Source: Phoronis australis (Eukaryota > Phoronida > Phoronidae). Taken from it: a DNA stretch of 64,000 bases. A program made the translations under genes and the position numbers. Positions 33,701-42,357 of the stretch are shown here, one piece after another. Location: the NCBI GenBank assembly GCA_002633005.1, contig NMRA01000103.1, forward strand, positions 341,612 to 405,611. Direction: 5' to 3'. How positions within the stretch are numbered: position 1 is the stretch's first letter; every line of letters begins with the position of its first letter. Below the pieces are notes generated by a model. That model was given only the letters and a program-made list of their open reading frames with translations. It ran no database searches and was not told the DNA's origin.

Positions 33701-36084
33701 CAATAATGTCGCGCATGTGGTGACACCATAGTTCTGTTCTACTCTGAGAGAACAGTAGGTGCTACCTAATAGTCAAATAATATGAGCCACATCTCAACTG
33801 GTATGTAGATAATATAGTAAGTGCTGTGGATGCTTCTTCTGTAAAAGTTTTTTGAGCACTTGTCCATGTCTCATTAGATGTAAATTTAATACCAAGATTC
33901 ACACTTCTGATGTGGATAGGATTCCCTAAATTGGCCACTTGAGTCTGAGATACCCTCCATTTCTGAATATAATAACCTTTTTTCTTTGACAACTTAACTG
34001 ATAAATGCCACATCTGCTAATGTTTTATCATACGTGTAAGTTGATAGCTTATTCAGCAAGTAGATACCAAGCCGTCGGCAAACAACAAATGAGTACAAAT
34101 TTAACATACCGACAGTGACACTACAAACTAGATTCTTTAAGAAACATGTTTATAGATCATCGATGAAAAGTAAACAAAAAGGATACAAAGGACAACCTTG
34201 TCTCAACAATACAACTATCTTATTCAGTCCGTATTCTAAATGACCCTGATTTCAGAGCCCTGATATCAATCTTTCCTTTGTTAATTGTCAGGTCCAGTCT
34301 TTTGTCCGAATGTCACGACACAAACGCCAATTATCTACCACGATGAGTGAATACCATTAAGGTAAACAATGTATCACCTGTCGTGATATCAAGTGAAGTT
34401 AACCAGCATTGTTTCCCTAGGTCTCTTGGAGTGCAATAATATCGAACTCTTGAAAATATTTTTTAATTTCTAAAAGCTCTAATTTTTTCTTCAGTCCGTT
34501 AACATTCCGTGCATTCGGCTAACATTGCTTGTACTTGCAGCGTTTACCTTTGGGCGAAATGAGCCTTGACCTGTTTGTATTGATGGTTATTGCGGCTATA
34601 TGCTGTGCATTCGACGATATCACCCGTAGCCATACCATAATAGTATTTCTTTTTGTTTAATAACCAGTTTAACATAGTTTACAGAAGCTGGTTGTGATTC
34701 ATTTATGGCACGAATTAAAGATTTCTGCTAGGTTCCTTCACTTGCTGGGAGAAATACTACCTAGTGACTCGAGTCTGTTCTCCCCGAACCTTTAAATTTC
34801 GTCTGGTCCAGCACCGTTTCCGAGTCTTTGAAGCAAATGTACTCGACTAATGAGACGATTAGCATTCTTGGGTCTAATCAGACGGTGGGCGCGTTCAATG
34901 ACCACGTCTTTGGCATCGGTAATGTCCAGCTTGTCTCTCATTAACTGCCTAATGTTATCTTCAAACATCAGCCCACGATTCGATGTTTTACTCATTAATA
35001 CTGTCGTTTGCTAGACCATCTACACGTAAGCCGTGTACAATAACATTTACTTATTTACCTCTAGATAGTCTGCTTTAACCTGGCCTTCCTGTGTTCTCAT
35101 TCTGCAGCATACCAAACTGTTGTGTGCTAACACAACCAAACACGGAGTTTGGTCGTGTTTTGACAACCGTCCACGCTGGCAAACTAGCTCTGACAAAACG
35201 TTTTACGGCAAACTCCGACATACTGTTTGGCGGAGTTTGACTGTACTTTTCAAATTTAAGTTGACAAAGAACTAGTTCTACTGGGTGCGTCAGCACTAAT
35301 ACATGTATTTGCTGTGTCCGAGGGGCACCCTCGTCGTCGCCGCCGACTAAACAATACGCGTCGCAAACCATGAACCAAGAAATGACCAAACTTAAGCAAA
35401 CTATATGGTCTCGTTTGAGAACCCTTACATTGTTTTCAAACTGGACCAAACTCGAGTTTGGTCGTGTTTGCAAACAAAAGCTTTCCAATGTGGACGGGCA
35501 TTAAATTATGTTTGCGTTTTCATTCGTACACCCTTTTTCATGAAAATCCTGAAAGTCACAATTTAATAGCCCCTAATGCAAACTTGGAACATTTTAAAAA
35601 CAATTCCTCACAAGATTTTTGGATAATAGTGCATGAAGCATAGAATTCGCAAATTTCGTATTAATCCGACAAGTCTTTTCGCAGGCATGATGTTCCGAAC
35701 TTAGTCAAATTTAGGGTCCTACATAACCTAATCAAGTTGCAAAACTAAAGACGTGAACGCCTACAGATGTTTGCCTATAACCAAACCATAACTCGCAAGC
35801 ATCATTCCATAGTAAATGCGGTGATGGATAATGACCCTATAGGAGCATCGGACTAAATACGCGCATGTTCACGAAAGGACGTTTTCGATCAGTTAACATC
35901 AATCAGCATTTTAAAAGTACCCAGCGTAAACATATCCAGAAATCGTTTTCTGTACTGGATTCGTGGTGTGTCTAGAAGTAACGTAATACTAAAACTTACC
36001 TGTGGTGGTTGTGCAAACGATGCAAGTCGACACCAGAACGAAAAAACGGAGAAACACCGCTGCGCCAATCGATGTCGCACACAT
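12147..36084 (-). CDS. LRP5/6-like three-propeller transmembrane receptor
   Basis: Predicted single-pass cell-surface receptor of the LDL-receptor-related family, 1,116 residues, ligand unknown. Exons in transcript order: 36084-36000, 31303-30856, 29530-29370, 26632-26526, 25991-25853, 25350-25237, 24377-24117, 23649-23499, 21984-21853, 20821-20704, 19783-19639, 18741-18625, 17296-17057, 16547-16248, 15437-15278, 14617-14502, 12703-12147. All introns are GT-AG, every phase fits, and the 3,351-bp sum is an open frame. Order: signal peptide (1-28), YWTD propeller (29-313), EGF (314-351), propeller (352-620), EGF (621-659), propeller (660-931), transmembrane helix (944-968), tail (969-1116). The start ATG follows an in-frame TGA at 36109-36111. 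Vertebrate LRP5/6 have four propeller-EGF pairs, three LDL-A repeats and PPPSPxS tail motifs; here there are three propellers, two EGFs, no LDL-A and no PPPSP. I cannot exclude a missed small exon, especially between propeller 3 and the membrane. Confidence 0.9.
14502..17296 (-). CDS. LRP-like receptor exons 13-16: third YWTD propeller
   Basis: Exons 17296-17057, 16547-16248, 15437-15278 and 14617-14502. Blade motifs in order: SEIIYWTDVQARTIKRANL, DALFYTDVGHHTI, RIVYFATQGP, NGLAVDYH joined to HRLYWTDGFLGTISSV, and WLYFGDWSNG joined to VIYKVHYKT, ending ARPNDIVVCSQ, the usual propeller exit. Exon 16 ends in phase 1 and exon 17 begins in phase 1, so the propeller joins the membrane linker directly. 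No EGF-like cysteine pattern was found in the 1.8 kb between them. Confidence 0.88.
17851..18249. mobile_element. 399-bp MITE with 5-bp target-site duplication
   Basis: The terminal inverted repeats begin GCCCGGTCTC, continue with an AATCTTT-like block and then TACTCGAAA, over roughly 40 bp. The element is flanked by CCTGG at 17846-17850 and 18250-18254. The interior is full of CTCGAG, TCGAG and TCGAAA words and has no coding frame. It sits in the intron between receptor exons 12 and 13. Related decayed copies are at about 36776-37170 and 37317-37620. Confidence 0.75.
18625..18741 (-). CDS. LRP-like receptor exon 12: second EGF-like domain
   Basis: A symmetrical phase 1-1 exon. The cysteines run VCSRGNNGGCDHLC, then SCLCASGYV, then STC: six cysteines in the LRP-type EGF pattern, including the NGGC-HLC signature seen in LRPs. 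The donor is GTGAGC. Confidence 0.93.
19639..24377 (-). CDS. LRP-like receptor exons 7-11: second YWTD propeller
   Basis: Exons 24377-24117, 23649-23499, 21984-21853, 20821-20704 and 19783-19639. The entry strand PPQLIYSNSSS matches the usual start of an LRP propeller after an EGF. Blades: SIDYGVCFYVSNRL, GLAVDWVNLHLYWTN, the join giving KSLFWITNGASPGIDM, TLFWSDAASGTVESYNL, and DYVVWATANEIHF. The exit AQPLSPS leads straight into the cysteine of the second EGF. Exon 11 uses a weak donor, GTCAGT, so its 3' edge is the least certain in this block. Confidence 0.85.
21071..21345. repeat. Imperfect foldback (inverted repeat) with about 130-bp arms
   Basis: The left arm contains TCTATTTACACCGACC, TTTACATTGGCACAATGTTT, then GACCGTCTTCAGG. 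The reverse complement of the right arm (about 21205-21345) contains TCTATTTACACCAACC, TTTACATTGGCAAGATGTTT and a GTCTTCCATCTTCAT block in the same order. The spacer between the arms is only some tens of bases. It lies in the intron between receptor exons 9 and 10. Probable non-autonomous DNA transposon; termini not defined. Confidence 0.65.
22191..22250 (+). repeat. Dispersed GCGCGCACCCAGC repeat, copy 1 of 3
   Basis: GCGCGCACCCAGCGTAAAAT is followed by ATAGGGAGGCTTGAATTT and a TTCGATACGTGGACC block, then CTATTACTAAAAGAAATC. Two related copies are at 24985-25045 (minus) and 58915-58975 (plus). Confidence 0.6.
24980..25045 (-). repeat. Dispersed GCGCGCACCCAGC repeat, copy 2 of 3
   Basis: On the minus strand it reads GCGCGCACCCAGCCTAAAAT, then ATAGGGGGGCTCGAATTT, a TTCGATATGCAGAC block and TTTTACTGAAAGAAATC, matching copy 1 in the opposite orientation. 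It lies in the intron between receptor exons 6 and 7. Confidence 0.6.
25237..25350 (-). CDS. LRP-like receptor exon 6: first EGF-like domain
   Basis: A phase 1-1 exon with six cysteines: PCSDLNCEHIC, then ASCYCSQGYHL, then RSC. The acceptor is ATTTACAG and the donor GTGAAG. Position directly after a YWTD propeller is diagnostic of the LRP/LDLR family. Confidence 0.93.
25853..31303 (-). CDS. LRP-like receptor exons 2-5: first YWTD propeller
   Basis: Exons 31303-30856, 29530-29370, 26632-26526 and 25991-25853. Blade motifs: SITFWSDIKRREI, GLAIDWLSRNIYWSD, the join giving SRYIFWCDIGAVPKVERATL, RLLYWTEPDH joined to GTLNWVDYNGAHRRV, and DFVFVSEESVGAIHVFNR. The exit ARPRGITVG runs into the first EGF. 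Two classical positions are altered (IFWCD, FVFVSE), so this propeller is divergent. Exon 2 is long (448 bp) and includes a novel segment before the first blade. Confidence 0.88.
32085..32330. mobile_element. MITE-like element with CCGGACGATC terminal inverted repeats
   Basis: The left end reads AACCGGACGATCGCCGTACA followed by AATAAA. The right end on the opposite strand reads AACCGGACGATCACCGCACA followed by AATAAA, giving nearly perfect inverted repeats of about 28 bp around a 245-bp element. On its minus strand (32162-32134) it carries CTGATGA, a five-pair hairpin GTCTA/TAGAC, then GAAACG, resembling a hammerhead ribozyme core. It abuts the next element at 32337. Located in receptor intron 1. 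Confidence 0.6.
32337..33066. mobile_element. 730-bp element with about 120-bp terminal inverted repeats
   Basis: The left arm (32337-32456) runs CTCGCTGGTTCCCTGCGTG, CCAGCACGCAGGTATCACTC, AGTGGCACGCGCTTTAGCAT, then CATTGGTTAGCTTTAC and ACCGTGAAAAA. The right arm (32948-33066) repeats the same blocks inverted with few changes. A third partial arm starts at 32485 inside the element, suggesting nested insertion. There is no coding frame. A 77-bp relative with a clear target duplication is at 57285-57361. Located in receptor intron 1. Confidence 0.75.
34150..34995 (-). pseudogene. Decayed LINE retrotransposon (ORF1, endonuclease and RT remnants)
   Basis: In minus-strand order: an open frame at 34995-34792 with FEDNIRQLMRDKLDI and VIERAHRLIRP, matching the LINE ORF1 C-terminal pattern; at about 34535-34400 NVNGLKKK..FDIIALQET, matching the start of the APE-type endonuclease; and at about 34225-34155 LRQGCPLYPFCLLFIDDL, matching the reverse transcriptase QGCPLSP region. 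The order and strand fit one LINE copy with large deletions and stops between the pieces. It lies in receptor intron 1. Clade not determined. Confidence 0.75.
35520..35730 (+). repeat. Dispersed 230-bp repeat, copy 2 of 3
   Basis: Shares ATGAAAATCCTGAAAGTCA, ATAGCCCCTAATG, GGAACATTTTAAAAACAATT and ATGATGTTCCGAACTTAGTC with the copies at 1600 and 62670. It lies in receptor intron 1. Confidence 0.6.
36000..36084 (-). CDS. LRP-like receptor exon 1: start codon and signal peptide
   Basis: The ATG is at 36084-36082. The 28 complete codons give a short N-terminus, then hydrophobic AAVFLRFFVLVSTCIVC, a good signal peptide. An in-frame TGA at 36109-36111 precedes it by eight codons. The donor GTAAGT is perfect and ends the exon one base into a codon, matching exon 2. 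No TATA box stands out upstream. Confidence 0.82.
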
Positions 36085-36775
36085 TAGCGTTGCTCCTTTG
36101 TTCAGCTGTCAGGCTCTGTGGATAGCGACTATCCTTCGTCACTGTCTGTTTCCAGTTCTGAAATAAAATTTCCGATATTTTCCCACCTGTTAAATCATAG
36201 TATCACTTGTCCACGAAACTCGCTGTTTGAAGCTTTTTCCTGGAGGCAGAGTTTTTAGCCAATGTGCTACAAATACCGTAGTGACAGTTTGCCAAGAGTG
36301 TTACAGACTAATCGAGAGCCGATAGCTTCCTGTTAATTGAAAATTAAGAAAAATCAATAGTCTATTCAATGCGCATATAACCAGCGCACGTTCTTTTATG
36401 TTCAGGGAAACTTGACAAAGACTGCCATGTGCCAACCATCATTGTTCTTCTACACGATGAGGGCGCTTGCACTGGCACAGCAGCCACCAGGGTGCGTTTC
36501 GTGAAACAGATTACGTGTGGGAAAAGCGACTAGATGATCACGCAACTCATGTTAAGAAATCGTCATTGCATTACACGACAAGCACGAGAGGACATCAGCT
36601 TTAATCACGAATGTCTCATTGCCCAACGATTGCCCCGCTCTCATCTATTGCTGGTGTCACCGACGTGTCCAATATTAGGCCTATGCGGCAGGCTGGCCAC
36701 CAAGCTCCAGTAAAAGGGCAAGTCTCCGCACCAAGGTTTTGAACCCTTACCACATGCCTGACCACGGAACCTTGG
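36085..36775. other. 5' flank of the LRP-like gene
   Basis: Presumed 5' UTR and promoter region. I see no convincing TATA box, initiator or CpG-island-like composition, and no other gene. Confidence 0.4.
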
Positions 36776-37170
36776 CCCTGGTTCTAATTTTTATACTTGA
36801 AACCGAACCTGTTTGACATTTTCTGTTATGCTTTTGGGCAATGATCTAAAGTGCCCCAAATTACTTGTTCTTGTACCTTATGGTTTACGTCATTGAATGA
36901 TGCAGTCTGAAACTAGTTTGCACCTGATGACCCCATCATTGAAGCTATGATTTCAAGTTATTACTCAAAATCTCGAGTTTTCACATGAATTTGCACCTCG
37001 ACGAAAGGTCTTCAAGTGCAAAATTGGACCAGACACTGTCTGCGAGATTCGCAATATTTTAGAGTGCACAATAATTGACAATTAGCTTGAGTTTGCACAA
37101 TAGTAGAATAAAAATTGAAAGTTTAATTTCGAGTTAGTGGAGAATACTGTACTGAGGTCCCGGGCCCGAA
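36776..37170. mobile_element. Decayed copy of the TCGAG-rich MITE
   Basis: Starts GGCCCTGGTTCTAATTTTTA and soon reads TGTTTGACATTTTCT, as in the element at 17851. It ends near GGTCCCGGGCCC. Length is close to the 399-bp element. It is strongly diverged, so the boundaries are approximate. Confidence 0.5.
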
Positions 37171-37316
37171 CTCAGGCACACTCAGACACTGGCTCTTACA
37201 ATTACCACAGACATACAGAGAAACAATACATATTACGTCGAAACTGCCCTGTGTCGCACACTACGGTCACTCAAATGCAATGAAAATTGCCTTGTGGTTG
37301 GAGTCATCGGGACGTG

Positions 37317-37620
37317 CGGCCTAATCTTTATACTCGAAATAGAACTCGAAACTACGTCCACTGAGTGGTAGTATAACACTGTGCTCGAGTACGTTATGGT
37401 TTATGCAGATGAGTTTTTAGTACAAGTTCGGACGTTTGATGACACCACGATTTGAGCTAGAAAACCGCGTAAAAGCTTGAGATGTCGAGTAAAACTCAAC
37501 ATTTCGGCTCGAGCTTATAGCTTCAATGCCGCTGGGGTCATTAAGTGCTAACTAGAATTAGACAGTCATCCACACAAACCATTACCTGCTCGAGTAAGAA
37601 TTATAGATCAGTTACACGCC
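37317..37620. mobile_element. Second decayed copy of the TCGAG-rich MITE
   Basis: Begins CGGCCTAATCTTTATACTCG with AAATAGAACTCGAAAC next, close to the left end of the element at 17851. The interior has CTCGAGTAC and TCGAGTAAAACTC words. The right end near CTGCTCGAGTAAGAATTATA is eroded. Confidence 0.5.
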
Positions 37621-37925
37621 CCTAATAATAGCAATAGGCACTGGTAACACTCAAATGGATTCGCACAATCATGACTGAAAACTAGTCAGTTTTTATATTT
37701 AATAGCAAAAGTTCTGACTATAATACTTACTACTCATCTAGTCACTGAATCTACTGGCAAAATCGCAATATTCAGTGCAGTAATCGATTATGTCCATCCT
37801 TTGTTGGACTCACCCAATGATTTACCAAACAAGCTTCAGTTTAACGACACAATTTCGGTCTTTCGTAATGAAGACATTCACCTAAGACGAGACTTTGGCC
37901 ACTGAGTCATGAACGCTTGTTTTAC

Positions 37926-38069
37926 CTGCAATTGTTAATATCAGATGTGTAGTTCGAACCCGGACCTAAACTGAACATTCCTCTAACCCACTGTTCCACA
38001 ACATCTTTATCAAATCTACCCAAGCAGAAGTGCAATGTATGCCTCAAGGAATCAGCTTTTTGTTCGTCA
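37926..38069 (-). CDS. Isolated candidate coding exon, unknown gene
   Basis: Follows a good acceptor (TTGTTCTTCTTTAG) and ends at a GTAAAA donor. The 144-bp exon is open in one frame (phase 2 in, phase 2 out) and encodes about 47 residues with LRHTLHFCLGRFDKDVVEQW and FSLGPGSNYTSD. It lies upstream of the receptor start and does not fit its reading frame, so it may belong to a neighbouring minus-strand gene. I recognise no family, and no partner exon was secured. Confidence 0.35.
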
Positions 38070-39215
38070 CTAAAGAAGAACAATGTTATGTGTTTTACTG
38101 TATATTGATACCAAAGAATAAACACTACAGCTTGAAAATAACTCGCGTTCTTTGTTCCTGTAGGTTTTTTGTGCAGACACGTTTTTCTCCACTGTATCGC
38201 TCTATTCGTTCTTCAAATGTCAAGAGCGTGTTGTTCTTGTGATTAGGAGTTGAATTTCGACGAGAGAAAGTTGGATAAACTCGACAAATAGCTGTGGATG
38301 CGAGATGCTAAAGTTTGTCGGGCCCTCGCGACATCAATTAAAGACAGAGCGAGTAGATAAAGCAAGTCCATCGGGTTAAACTTGTACCGAATGGGATCCC
38401 CTTTCTTTTCCACGGCCATTTACCTCGACGGATTCCGACATGACCTGTGTGAAAATGTGCCTGACATCCCCAAACAATAATGTGAGTTCTAGTACATGTA
38501 CACGAGTACTCTCGGGACAAATGAGATCTCTGCCGTGTGTAATCTGAGACTGCCCCATTGAGGATATCATTTCAGGGCCCGACTTACTGTGTTGTCTACT
38601 CCAGAACTGTTGTATTTGTTTTCGGATTTTGTATGGTTCGGTCCAATCCAGCTAGGAATAATTCAGTGTTCATGAAGAAAGCCTAACGTAAAATTTGTCG
38701 TTTTCAACTCCAGGTCCAAGTTCATTGACGTATCCACATAGTCTTTTTAAAGTAAAGGGGCGTTGAACCTTTACCTTCTACTAAGAAACGGTCGGGCACA
38801 TCTAATCCCGTAATCTAGATTAGCGTTGCCGGATTTTTTAGTTTGAGAAGAACTTACGGTTCATTACTGTTTCCAACCTTAAGCGACTATAGCTTCAGTG
38901 TTTGAAGACGTTGTCTAGTCACATTATTCAAAATAATGTATAGCATTTTGTAAATTCAATGATATTTAATACAAAGTATTATTGGTGCTGTTGTTGTTAA
39001 TTGTTGTTGTTAACAGATGCTGAAGCGCTCCCATCAGCGAATATTTAATAAAAATATAAAACTTAAACTTAAGTGTATTACTTGCAGTTGTTTTCACAAC
39101 AGTGTTTTTTGCATTGTTCAATCAATGGTCGTTACTAATTCGACTTGATGTTATACCTACCACGCTGTTTTTTTAATTTTGCAGAATTTTGAATTTTTAA
39201 CCCGGGCAATAAAAA
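38070..39215. other. No gene recognised
   Basis: A GTAAGT donor on the minus strand near 38590 follows a short open stretch with WTEP, vaguely like a YWTD blade, but phases do not link it to the exon at 37926-38069 or to the receptor. Nothing else is supported. Confidence 0.4.
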
Positions 39216-39329
39216 TATGCACAAACAATGCTATGCACCTGATGTACACCAAGACGTACAGACATTGAATTCACAGGAGAGGGGTCACCAGACTTGGGGA
39301 CCATTGGAGAACACCGAGCCCCCGAAGGT
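39216..39329 (+). CDS. Candidate first coding exon, unknown gene
   Basis: ATG in an AAAATATGC context opens a frame, beginning MHKQCYAPDVHQDV and ending near NTEPPK, that meets a GTACGT donor at a codon boundary. An alternative reading starts after the AG near 39277 in another frame. No downstream exon could be linked, so this may be chance. Confidence 0.22.
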
Positions 39330-40703
39330 ACGTGCCGGCTATGGAGATTTGAGCATCAATGCTTTTTCAATTTAGTGTCGGCACTGCAATAAATTTCTTT
39401 TTCAGCGAATACATTTTCCTTTTTAAAAAGGCACATCAACATTGCAATGAATCCAAAGATGTTAAAATCTTTTTGGACGCTATTGTAGTTTAAGTGCCCG
39501 ACTAGACACAGTTTATACCTGTATTTCACCCAATTTACCAGGCACAGTCAGGAAATACGAATTAGTTCTTATACTCTTATAATATCGTCCTCGGTATACT
39601 CCTTACAACTGATAGGAATCTCTTTCCTGTATCAACTCACAGGCAAGGTGGGCATATGTGCCATTTTCGAATTCACATGGACCACCAACCCCGCTTTTCC
39701 TCTAGTCGCTGAAAGTTTCCACGTTCTTGTCCAGTAACGGGAATATAATCACGCAGAAATTATTACGAGGCCAAAAATTATGAGAGTAAAAGGGCCAACA
39801 ATTTTTGATTCCCGTTATTTAGCCAGCTCAACCGAGTGAAATACAGCTCTGAGATCATGCGTTCCGGCTGTGATGCTTGGGGTACTCATGACTTTGGCGG
39901 ATGTACACAGCACTTGGAAATTAGGATACTCATCCCTTTAACAGCATGAAATTGACAAAACCAGTAATTTTTTCGACTTGCATTAAAAAGCACTCACTTG
40001 ACTTGCATTAAAGTGTCATCCTTTCGCAGTCACATGTTACCCTCTTTGCAGGGATTTTAAGCGCGACAAAAGGGTTTGTTAATCATATTCAAATATGATC
40101 AACATAAAACAAGTCTTTAAAGTGCAGTGTCCTAGTTAAAACCACATCTAAAAAAAACACATTTTTCCTGATGTTATCACATGTCCACATGTCATACCAT
40201 TCGTTGAATTCGAGTTGATCGTCGACAGTCAGTCCAGACACTGTTATTCGAATAACAATTCGTTTTTATTAATGTTTCGTGAAGTTTTATTCAAGTCTTT
40301 TTACACGCGCTCTGCTGACCCACAAACATATTACGCAAGACGACCGATTACACAGGTCTATGTACAGCATTACAAAAAACCCTCGTGACGTAATTACAAC
40401 CGCTAGTCTCCAGACTTTTGCCAACGCTTACGAGAGTTCATGAACCAGAAAGTGTGTGTCCCTTATGAGTGGTGAATTTGCATTTTCACGAAAGACGTCG
40501 CTCTACTCGGTTGGCAATTTGAGCAAGAAGTGTACGAAGAGCATTCCTTGATTTGTGTGGAAAAAGAAACCTTTGTGTTCGACGTTGTCAACTCTTTGCT
40601 CTCAATCCCCTTTTGTATGAGCCTATTTTGCTGTTCAGTCGTCCAATTATTCAACGAACTCGTTGGTCAGTAGCCTACATGTCACTTAACGTTCACCCAA
40701 TAA
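39330..40703. other. No gene recognised
   Basis: AT-rich DNA on both strands with no exon meeting splice and frame criteria and no clear repeat. Confidence 0.5.
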
Positions 40704-42114
40704 AAGAGCAATTGCATATAAAAACCAGATGGTGGGCTATATATGCAAAATCAGCAATTATTTGTTGAAACTTAGCACATCAGCTGGCCTCGTCAAAAGA
40801 AACCTGAGCCTGAATTTTTAAGAGTTTCCAAGATTTTTTAACCCTTTTTACGACCTCTTTGTACTTTTTATGAAAAATAGCAACTAATAGTACTTGGAAG
40901 TAGGTGACTTTTTGTCAGCAGCAACACATCATCGCTTCACGCTATAGAAATAATAACTACATAGCAGAGAGAAGAAAAAATAACGTACAAGAAAAACTAG
41001 TTCGGATGGATTTATTGATTTTTATGTCCTCCCATTTTAGCCTACAAAAATATCATTTTCACTGCTTATTATTAAGGCCATTTTTACGCATTTTTATCAC
41101 TCTCCCAAACCTATATCGGATTCTTTTGGAACATGAGTTAACTTCCATCTGTTGCTATTGTCTTTGTTCAGCCCAACGCAAGAATAAAAAATCTTGTCTC
41201 TTTCATAGTTTTTGTGCAGTCAGTTTTTTACATAACTCACACACTTTTCTGCCAATCTGTGACTGTCAGTTTGATTAACAGACTCTAGGTGGCGCTACTC
41301 GATTGTGGAATTATCTATCGACCAAGATGCCAAATGGATCAAATATCATTCGCTTTGCTACATTAGTGACGAAGGGAAGCTGTATGAGAGATTTTTTCTT
41401 CGCGGATTTTCAGTTTTGCTGGTGCAAAAATAAATATTTGTTATAGAATTACAGAAATCAAAAAAGGTCAATTTTAATGTACTTATGAGTTAATAATACA
41501 ACCCCATCACCATCTCATACTTCAGAGAAGCGGTTTTACAGTATTCTTCTTAAGGGTGCCCATTACTCATTGCTTGGCCAGTTTTCAAACACCGTAATTG
41601 ACTAAGAATCCCACGCACTGCCTGCAGTGCATGTTGGTCCATTTTCAGACCTCCTGGACAAATCCCTGTATATGCGCTTGAAAAAGTCCTCTCAAACTAT
41701 TAGCAAAGTCCATACTAAAACTAATCATGATCTTCGAGATCACACGTGAAAAGAGGACGGCGAATACGAGCAGAAGTGTCGTATTATTGGACATACAAGT
41801 ACAAAGTGTCACGCAATGCTTCTTGTACAGTGTACTACACAAAAGCTGCCGATCATTGTGGTAGTGCGCCAGTGGAATCTGCAATTTCAGAAAAATAACA
41901 GGTACGGATATTTACGATTGAAAACATAATACTTTCAGTGATATCCAAGATACCGGCTTTCCAAACCAGTATTTAAGCAATTGGGTGTTGTTGCGACTTA
42001 CCACCTAAAAGTTTCACAATATGTAAATTCCGTTCATGCGGCTGACTCAAAACCACAATTTCTTGAAAGTATGCTAGGTTTAGTGTATGGTGCATTTCTA
42101 CACAACACTTCAAA
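40704..42114. repeat. 1.4-kb direct duplication, copy A
   Basis: Begins AAGAGCAATTGCATATAAAA and ends TTTCTACACAACACTTCAAA. It matches 55200-56597 in the same orientation over its whole length, with scattered substitutions and small indels. It adjoins the transposase-like pseudogene, so the unit may be the tail of a mobile element. The minus-strand frame near 41995-42130 (HHTLNLAYFQE) is shared by both copies but has no recognised function. Confidence 0.85.
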
Positions 42115-42357
42115 AAACTGCATTTAGTTTGAAGAAAACAAGAGCTACTGAAACACAAAGTCTTTTATTTTGCTCAGTACACATTTCTAAGATAGACGTT
42201 TCTCAAAACTAGATAATCACTCCTTTAAAAATTTCAGTAGTTCCAGTAGAGTCAATCATGTAAAAAGTATGCTTTACGAGTCTCAAACTGAACATAAAAC
42301 AAAAAACGCTAGTAAAAAGTGACAGAAGATTTCAACGTTGACCATCAGTGGCTTGGA

